Positions 59,278 through 64,000 of a stretch of DNA of 64,000 bases are shown one piece after another (position 1 is the stretch's first letter; every line of letters begins with the position of its first letter). The DNA is from Granulicella arctica. Its GTDB lineage: Bacteria > Acidobacteriota > Terriglobia > Terriglobales > Acidobacteriaceae. The stretch is from the NCBI RefSeq assembly GCF_013410065.1, contig NZ_JACCCW010000001.1, positions 1,917,187 through 1,981,186 of the forward strand. Reading direction: 5' to 3'. The position numbers were made by a program, and so were the translations under genes. The notes beneath the pieces were generated by a model that was given only the letters and a program-made list of their open reading frames with translations, was not told where the DNA came from and ran no database searches.

Positions 59278-60396
59278 ATGATGGAGCGACGACAGATCGT
59301 CGGGTTGTGGCGACGGGGTGGTACTTCCGTGCTGGTGACGCTGATCCGCTCTGAAGGCTCGTCGTATCGACAGCCTGGGGCTCGGCTGTTGATCGCCGGC
59401 AATAGCGACTATGCGGGCACGATCAGCGGCGGTTGCCTGGAGACGGAGGTTGTCCGCAAGGCGGCCTGGCGAGTGCGCGAGGGTGCTGTTGTGGAGCGCT
59501 ACTCGACGTTGTTCGACGATACGGCGGAGATTCCGTTTGGCCTGGGCTGCGGCGGCATTGTGGATTTATTGATGGAGCCGGTCGAGACAGTGGAGTGTCA
59601 GGCGCTGCTGATGGCGATGGAGGCTTCGTTGCGTGGTGAATCCGCAACGGTTGTGACTTGGTTGCCCAATGCAGAGAGGCCACTTCGTCGAGTGGTTCTG
59701 AGCTCCGATAGGACGGAAATCTTCGCCAGCGAAGGGCTGAGCCCGAAGAAGCTTGCGTGCGCGCATGGGTTGCAGCCTGGACAGGAGCAAGATGGGCGCT
59801 ATGTTGAAGAATTGCGTCCTCCGCAGCGATTGATTGTGTTGGGTGCAGGAGACGATGCCAAGCCGTTGGTGAGCCTCTCTGCTTTGCTGGGTTGGAGTGT
59901 TACGGTTGCGGATGGTCGCGCGCAGCTGACTCGGCCGGAACGGTTTCCGGAGGCGGAGAGAGTTGTGCTCCTTGCTGCCGGAATGTGGGATGCTGGATCG
60001 CTGGATGTTCGTCCCCAGGATGCGGTTGTGTTGATGACGCACAGCTATGAGCAGGATCGCGAACTGCTGGCGCGGATGCTGCCACAGGAGCCGCGCTATC
60101 TGGGGCTTCTGGGAGCGCGGCATCGCAGCAGTCTGCTGGTGAGCGAGGTCGCGATGATGCTTGACTGGAGCATCGCGGATTGCTGCGAGCGGATCTATGC
60201 TCCGGTGGGTTTGGATCTGGGTGGAGATGGTCCGGAGGCAATCGCGCTTGCGGTGATCGCGGAGGTTCAGGCGTGTTGCATGGGCAAGCTGGGGGCTTCG
60301 CGGCGGCTGACTGAGGGTGATGTGGCGGCGCAGATCGCGAAAGGCGGATCGAGTCGCTATCTACAGATGTACTGTGCGTTGGACCAGGTTTCGTGA
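59278..60396 (+). CDS. XdhC/CoxI family molybdoenzyme maturation protein
   Basis: 372 aa. The N-terminal XdhC domain has GSSYRQPGARLLIAG, GTISGGCLETEVV and FGLGCGGIVDLLMEP. The C-terminal Rossmann domain has LIVLGAGDDAKPLVSLSALL and ends with the family GLDLGGDGPEAIALAVIAEV. XdhC-type proteins bind molybdenum cofactor and help insert its sulfurated form into xanthine dehydrogenase-type enzymes; the likely client is encoded convergently just downstream. It begins 27 nt after cysH and overlaps the next gene by 4 nt (GTGA). Confidence 0.92.
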   Translation: MMERRQIVGLWRRGGTSVLVTLIRSEGSSYRQPGARLLIAGNSDYAGTISGGCLETEVVRKAAWRVREGAVVERYSTLFDDTAEIPFGLGCGGIVDLLMEPVETVECQALLMAMEASLRGESATVVTWLPNAERPLRRVVLSSDRTEIFASEGLSPKKLACAHGLQPGQEQDGRYVEELRPPQRLIVLGAGDDAKPLVSLSALLGWSVTVADGRAQLTRPERFPEAERVVLLAAGMWDAGSLDVRPQDAVVLMTHSYEQDRELLARMLPQEPRYLGLLGARHRSSLLVSEVAMMLDWSIADCCERIYAPVGLDLGGDGPEAIALAVIAEVQACCMGKLGASRRLTEGDVAAQIAKGGSSRYLQMYCALDQVS

Positions 60397-60944
60397 TCGC
60401 TGCGGTTGTGCTTGCGGCTGGAGCTTCGACACGGCTGGGTATAGCGAAACAGCTTGTTGTGTTTGGCGGCGAGACGCTGTTGGATCGGGCGGTGCGCGTC
60501 GCTGTGGAGGCGGGCTGTTCGCCGGTTGTTGTCGTGCTCGGCGCATCGGCTGCGTTGATTCGGGAGCGGTGTTCGCTGCATGGCGCTCAGGTGGTTGTGA
60601 ATGAAGCGTGGGCCGATGGAATGGCATCTTCGATTCGTTGCGGTTTTGGTGCTTTGGGCGATGTCGACGGCTGTGTTGTGATGACCTGCGATATGCCTAC
60701 GGTGACCTCGATGCATCTGCGGTTGCTGATGGTTGCGGGAGAGCTTACGGCTTCTTCTTATGCTGAACGGCGCGGCGTTCCTGCCTATTTCCCGGTGGCT
60801 GTTTTTGCGGAGTTGATGGAGTTGCATGGCGACGCTGGGGGCCGCGAGTTATTGAAGTCCGCACGTATTGTGGAGTTGCCTGGCGGAGAGTTCGATGTGG
60901 ATACAGTTGAGGAGCTGGAACAGGCTCGGAAGCTCTTTGGATAG
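60393..60944 (+). CDS. MocA-like molybdenum cofactor nucleotidyltransferase
   Basis: 183 aa with a GTG start at 60393 overlapping the xdhC stop. VVLAAGASTRLGIAKQLVVF is the NTP-binding LAAGxSxRxGxxKQL signature, and MTCDMPTV the metal-binding loop. It probably adds CMP (MocA) or GMP to molybdopterin; hydroxylases of the xanthine dehydrogenase family usually use the CMP form, so MocA is the better guess. It is last in the cys-xdhC operon. Confidence 0.87.
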   Translation: MIAAVVLAAGASTRLGIAKQLVVFGGETLLDRAVRVAVEAGCSPVVVVLGASAALIRERCSLHGAQVVVNEAWADGMASSIRCGFGALGDVDGCVVMTCDMPTVTSMHLRLLMVAGELTASSYAERRGVPAYFPVAVFAELMELHGDAGGRELLKSARIVELPGGEFDVDTVEELEQARKLFG

Positions 60945-60955
60945 CATTAAATTTA

Positions 60956-60978
60956 TGTGTAACTGTAAAAGTTACACA
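60956..60978. terminator. Bidirectional terminator between mocA-like and FAD-subunit genes
   Basis: TGTGTAACT (60956-60964) and AGTTACACA (60970-60978) form a perfect 9-bp stem with a 5-nt loop. It overlaps the TAA stop of the minus-strand gene and lies 12 nt after the plus-strand stop. Confidence 0.65.
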
Positions 60979-61823
60979 CTCTGCAAGAACTCCTCCAGAA
61001 GATTCGCAGCAACAATGCTTCGGTAGTTTGAGGTGCTGCGGATGTCGTCGATGGGGCGCGTTTCGGCGAAGAGTGCGGCTCGAGCGGCGGCGATGGCTGC
61101 TGCGTTGATCGGTTTGCCGGTTAGGATTGTTTCGGCGGCGGTGAGGCGGATGGGAAACTCGCGCAGGCTGGCCGCTCCGATCCGTATATCTTCGATGAAG
61201 CCGTTCTTCATGCGGGCCAGCGCGGCGATGGCAACTTTGGAGATGGCCTGCGCGTTGCGGGTTCCGACCTTGCGAGTGTAGGAGATGTAACCATGGAAGA
61301 TACGTTTTAGCGTGATGCTGTGGAGCAGCTCGTCGGGTCGCAGCGCCGTTTTTTTATAGCCGAGATAGAAATCGCGATAGGGCATGGTGCGGCGGCCTGC
61401 GGTTGAGATGAGGGTGAGCTCGGCGTCGTAGGCGAGCAGCGCGGGGGGAGAGTCGGCGGCTGGGCTGGCGTTGACGATGTTGCCGCCGAGGGTGCCTCGG
61501 TTCTGGTTGGCGATGGAGCCGGTCCAGCTCGCTGCCTGGCTAAGAAGCGGAAAGTCGCTGGCGATCATGGGATGGCGGCGAAGGTCGGTGAAGGTTGTTC
61601 CGGAGCCGATGGTGATGGTCTCGGGCGTGACATCCATGAAGCGGAGTTCGGAAAAGTGGTTGATCGAGAGGAGCGGTTTCTTCGGCAGGCGACCTGCGGA
61701 GAGCGCGACCATGAGTTCGGTGCCGCCGGCGATGAGCGTGTGTCTGCCTTCGGCCAGGGTGGCGAGCGCGGCGGTGAGGGTCGCGGGAGCGATGAGGTCG
61801 TACTCTGTGACGTTGGCGCGCAT
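60972..61823 (-). CDS. FAD-binding subunit of a xanthine dehydrogenase/aldehyde oxidase-type enzyme
   Basis: 283 aa. The FAD pyrophosphate loop LIAGGTELMVALSAGRL, the second motif TIGSGTTFTDLRRHP and the NIVNASPAADSPPALLAYDA segment are typical of CoxM/XdhB-type subunits. It carries electrons from the 2Fe-2S subunit to the acceptor. It is last in the minus-strand molybdoenzyme operon, 15 nt after the small membrane-protein gene. Confidence 0.92.
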   Translation of the reverse strand: MRANVTEYDLIAPATLTAALATLAEGRHTLIAGGTELMVALSAGRLPKKPLLSINHFSELRFMDVTPETITIGSGTTFTDLRRHPMIASDFPLLSQAASWTGSIANQNRGTLGGNIVNASPAADSPPALLAYDAELTLISTAGRRTMPYRDFYLGYKKTALRPDELLHSITLKRIFHGYISYTRKVGTRNAQAISKVAIAALARMKNGFIEDIRIGAASLREFPIRLTAAETILTGKPINAAAIAAARAALFAETRPIDDIRSTSNYRSIVAANLLEEFLQSV

Positions 61824-61838
61824 GAGGCTCCGTGCGGG

Positions 61839-62045
61839 TTAATGGGGAAAGTAGCTGCCGAGGATGCCGAAGCCGATGAGGAGCAGGCCGACGAAGTTCA
61901 GAACGACGCGGCAGAACCATTGCGGGTTTTCGCCGTCGGGGGTCGCGCAGGGGGCGAAGGTGCGGCTGCCGCCACGAGCGAAGCCGATCAAGATAAAGAT
62001 GATGCCGAGGGCGAGGGGGATGTCCCGGAGGAGGTTGATGTGCAT
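61839..62045 (-). CDS. Small membrane protein between 2Fe-2S and FAD subunit genes
   Basis: 68 aa, MHINLLRDIPLALGIIFILI to GILGSYFPH. There are two membrane segments (about residues 9-24 and 47-64) and a short loop with two Cys (APCATPDGENPQWFC). AGGAG lies 8 nt upstream of the ATG. It overlaps the 3' end of the 2Fe-2S gene by 58 nt. Not recognised as a known family. The start, RBS and composition support it as a real gene, possibly a membrane anchor for the oxidoreductase. Confidence 0.7.
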   Translation of the reverse strand: MHINLLRDIPLALGIIFILIGFARGGSRTFAPCATPDGENPQWFCRVVLNFVGLLLIGFGILGSYFPH

Positions 62046-62548
62046 GGCGTGTCTCCTTGTGTGGAAGACTGCTGTGCGCACGATTGTACCGCGGCGAAGA
62101 TACGAATGTAACCAGTGCAACGGCAGAGGTTGCCGGCGAGGCCCTCCTGGATCTGCGCCAGTGTTGGCTGTGGGTGCTTCGCGAGCAGGTGATGCGTGGC
62201 GAGAATCATGCCAGGAGTGCAGATGCCGCACTGGGCTCCGCCGCTCTCGAGGAAGCATTGTTGGATGGGGTGTAGATGCTCCTCGATGGCGAGGCCCTCG
62301 ATGGTGGTGATGGTCGCTCCATCGGCCTGAAGGGCGGGGACGAGGCAGGAGTTGACGAGTTCGCCGTTCATCAGGACGGAGCAGGAACCGCACTCGCCTT
62401 CGCCACAACCTTCTTTTGCGCCGGTGAGGTGCAGGTCCTCGCGGAGGAGGTCTAGGAGGCGCTTCATGGGTGGAGTTTCGAGGGTGCGTGGCTGACCGTT
62501 GATCGTGAGGGTGATCGAATTGTCGCGTTTTCCGGTCGGCTGGTTCAA
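61988..62548 (-). CDS. 2Fe-2S subunit of a xanthine dehydrogenase/aldehyde oxidase-type enzyme
   Basis: 186 aa from TTG 62548. The plant-ferredoxin-type cluster is Cys48, Cys53, Cys56 and Cys68 (CGEGECGSC...C). The second cluster is Cys107, Cys110, Cys142 and Cys144 (QCGICTPG, LCRCTGY). The family normally ends shortly after CRCTGY; here a Ser/Thr/Pro-rich tail of about 30 residues continues across the RBS and first codons of the next gene. No ATG start is available. It transfers electrons from the molybdenum site to FAD. Confidence 0.9.
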   Translation of the reverse strand: MNQPTGKRDNSITLTINGQPRTLETPPMKRLLDLLREDLHLTGAKEGCGEGECGSCSVLMNGELVNSCLVPALQADGATITTIEGLAIEEHLHPIQQCFLESGGAQCGICTPGMILATHHLLAKHPQPTLAQIQEGLAGNLCRCTGYIRIFAAVQSCAQQSSTQGDTPCTSTSSGTSPSPSASSLS

Positions 62549-62887
62549 GTATCCCCCTACCCCTACTTAAAGTACGAAAATATTCAAAATAAATGGTTTA
62601 AGTCCGGACTTAGGTACAGCCCAGTATGACTTGGTTATTGACTTTGCAGTTACGATGCTTTGTTGAATTGGAAGGAATATGTCCCCTGTTTCCATTATAG
62701 AGAATTGGGCAGGGGATTGTGCCATTGATAAGTCTTTTGAATTGATCGGGTTAGGAGGCATTGGGGCTTGACAAGGTTTTATATGCAAGATGATGGCAAT
62801 GGTTTGGGTGGAGGTGGGTTTTCAGGCCGGTGTGTTGCTGATCGTTGATGGTGAGGGTGATCTGCGTCATAAGTGGATTCGAGGGTG
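62549..62887. other. AT-rich gap with a duplicated 5' fragment of the 2Fe-2S gene
   Basis: No intact gene. From 62870 downward on minus, a start codon followed by ITLTINDQQHTG repeats the N-terminus of the 2Fe-2S subunit (ITLTINGQPRTL), then diverges. About 62565-62760 is AT-rich with nothing recognised; it may hold the promoter for the 2Fe-2S gene. Confidence 0.55.
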
Positions 62888-63121
62888 CTATCTCGAGTGA
62901 AAAAATAAAACGTCGAGTCCAAAGACCGTACATGCCATACCTAACGCGATTATGAGGCCTGCCCAGAGTGAAACCGACTTAGCTCGTTCGTTTTTGGGTA
63001 ACGCAAGGATAGGTTGTCGTTGGATGAGGGTATTGGTGAAAAGAGTGATGTACAGCAATGCGATGCCGAATAGCAGAATGCAAACGACCGCGGTGTGATG
63101 GAAATGATCCAGGATGATCAT
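62888..63121 (-). CDS. Small membrane protein coupled to the molybdopterin subunit gene
   Basis: 77 aa, MIILDHFHHTAVVCILLFGI to VFGLDVLFFHSR. There are two membrane segments (about residues 10-30 and 50-72) joined by the basic loop LIQRQPILALPKNERAKS. The ATG overlaps the upstream TGA by 4 nt (ATGA), so it is translated with the catalytic subunit. No known family recognised. With the second small membrane protein of this operon it could anchor the complex. Confidence 0.72.
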   Translation of the reverse strand: MIILDHFHHTAVVCILLFGIALLYITLFTNTLIQRQPILALPKNERAKSVSLWAGLIIALGMACTVFGLDVLFFHSR

Positions 63122-64000
63122 GTAGTGGCCTCGCTGAAGACGAGGTCTGCGACGGATGGGTCGAGGTGGGTCGTCTGAATGTCTCCGGTCATGCGTTCGA
63201 AGATGTCTTCGGGGAGGAGGGGGATCTCGGTGAAGGCGATGCCGGTGGCGTGTTCGATGGCGTTGAGGATGGCGGGGGCGGGGCCATCCATAGGGAGCTC
63301 GCCGATGCCCTTTGCGCCGAAGGCTCCGTGGATGCTGGGGACCTCTTCGAAGTGGACGTGGATCGGCGGCAGGTCGGCGCTGGTGGGCATGATGTAGTTG
63401 GTCATTTGGTTGTTGGCCATGCGGCCCTTTTGCCAGACGCATTTCTCGTAAAGGGCGTAGCCGATGCCCTGGGCGACGCCGCCTTCGATCTGACCGGCGG
63501 CGAGGATGGGGTGGAGGACTTTGCCGACCTCTTGGAGGGCGTGGAAGTCGGTGACGGTGGCGGCGTAGGTGGTGGTATCAACGGCGACCTCGGCGACGTA
63601 GACGGCCCAGGCGTAGGTGGGGTAGGCGTCGCCTTTGTACTTGTCGTCGTCCCAGAAGATGTCGCCTGGTGCCTGGTAGCGGGCGCTGGCGGTGAGGGTG
63701 CCGTGCTCGGCGTGGTAGCGGAGAGCGGCGTTGCGGAATTGCTCCGGGGTGTAGTCGTGCGGGAGGCCGGAGGCGACGAGGGTGGCGCAGAGCTTCTGCG
63801 ATGCCTGCTCGACGAGCTTGCCGACGATCATGGCGGTGCGACTGGCGACGGTTGGGCCGGAGTTGGGGACGACGGCGGTGTCGGGGCGGAGGATCGAGAC
63901 CTCGTCGTAGGGGAGGTTGAGGGCTTGTGCGGCGACTTGGCAGAGGATGGTGTTGGTGCCCTGGCCGAACTCGGTCGAGGAGACGAGGATGCGCGGGCGG
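63118..64000 (-). CDS. Molybdopterin-binding subunit of a xanthine dehydrogenase/aldehyde oxidase-type enzyme, partial
   Basis: The frame is open to the window edge; the last 293 residues are visible and the N-terminal part is missing. Near the edge SSTEFGQGTNTILCQVAAQA is the conserved E-x-GQG motif contacting the molybdenum cofactor. Further conserved segments are QIEGGVAQGIGYALYEKCVW and GIGELPMDGPAPAILNAIEH, which contains the conserved Glu of the KGIGE active-site motif. It hydroxylates an unidentified aromatic or aldehyde substrate. Translation is coupled to the 77-aa membrane protein gene. Confidence 0.93.
   Translation of the reverse strand, partial: RPRILVSSTEFGQGTNTILCQVAAQALNLPYDEVSILRPDTAVVPNSGPTVASRTAMIVGKLVEQASQKLCATLVASGLPHDYTPEQFRNAALRYHAEHGTLTASARYQAPGDIFWDDDKYKGDAYPTYAWAVYVAEVAVDTTTYAATVTDFHALQEVGKVLHPILAAGQIEGGVAQGIGYALYEKCVWQKGRMANNQMTNYIMPTSADLPPIHVHFEEVPSIHGAFGAKGIGELPMDGPAPAILNAIEHATGIAFTEIPLLPEDIFERMTGDIQTTHLDPSVADLVFSEATT

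Noticed and set aside
62751..62933. Minus-strand frame of 60 codons as a gene
   Set aside because: Only about 12 residues match the 2Fe-2S N-terminus before the similarity ends; better explained as a duplicated fragment.

Overview
This window looks like chromosomal DNA of an Acidobacteriota member of the Terriglobia group (Granulicella/Edaphobacter/Terriglobus-like). That assignment is an inference from several things: the uninterrupted str-S10-spc-alpha ribosomal superoperon with Lys/Ala-rich protein tails, Oar-type TonB-receptor pieces, ADOP-type ABC permease debris, a secreted S9 peptidase, GH27/GH3/six-hairpin glycosidases, and a CoxL/XdhA-type molybdoenzyme operon. No rRNA genes and no CRISPR array are seen. 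One tRNA gene (tRNA-Pro, anticodon CGG) is present.

Layout: 1-3046 holds an edge-truncated lipoprotein gene and an S9 peptidase, both on minus. 3601-26024 is one long plus-strand run: rpsL-rpsG-fusA-tuf, rpsJ-rplCDWB-rpsS-rplV-rpsC-rplP-rpmC-rpsQ, rplNXE-rpsN-rpsH-rplFR-rpsE-rpmD-rplO-secY-adk-map-infA-rpmJ, rpsMKD-rpoA-rplQ. It ends at a hairpin. 26381-33758 is on minus: two small membrane proteins, an Xaa-Pro peptidase, then infB, nusA and rimP (transcribed rimP to infB). guaB (plus) is divergent from rimP. 35683-40339 is a second minus cluster (ylxP/DUF503-rbfA-nrnA-GT39-GNAT), the other half of what is often one nusA-infB-rbfA operon. A GH27 alpha-galactosidase (minus) and a large FAD/Fe-S oxidoreductase (plus) follow.

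45171-55607 looks like a decayed integrative island. It lies between a degenerate copy of a tRNA 3' end (45171-45205) and the intact tRNA-Pro gene (55531-55607). It contains two related tyrosine-recombinase C-terminal remnants, an IS5-type transposase remnant, fragments of a TonB receptor, an ADOP permease and a GH3 beta-glucosidase, an in-frame beta-propeller/TonB-barrel chimera, a six-hairpin glycosidase, an alpha/beta hydrolase, and a LysR/carboxymuconolactone-decarboxylase pair.

55733-60944 is a sulfate-assimilation operon (cysD-cysN-cysH) that runs into xdhC and a MocA-like gene. Ahead of cysD is the most interesting element found: a short reading frame (55769-55849) with 7 cysteines in 26 codons, arranged CCC-QS-CCC, whose GTG sits at the start point predicted from a TATACT -10 box. 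Its Cys-codon region can pair over 10 bp with sequence just upstream of the cysD ribosome-binding site. I propose a cysteine-sensing leader-peptide attenuator. 60972-64000 (minus) is the convergent xanthine dehydrogenase/aldehyde oxidase-type operon (FAD, 2Fe-2S and molybdopterin subunits), interleaved with two tiny membrane-protein genes and a duplicated gene fragment.
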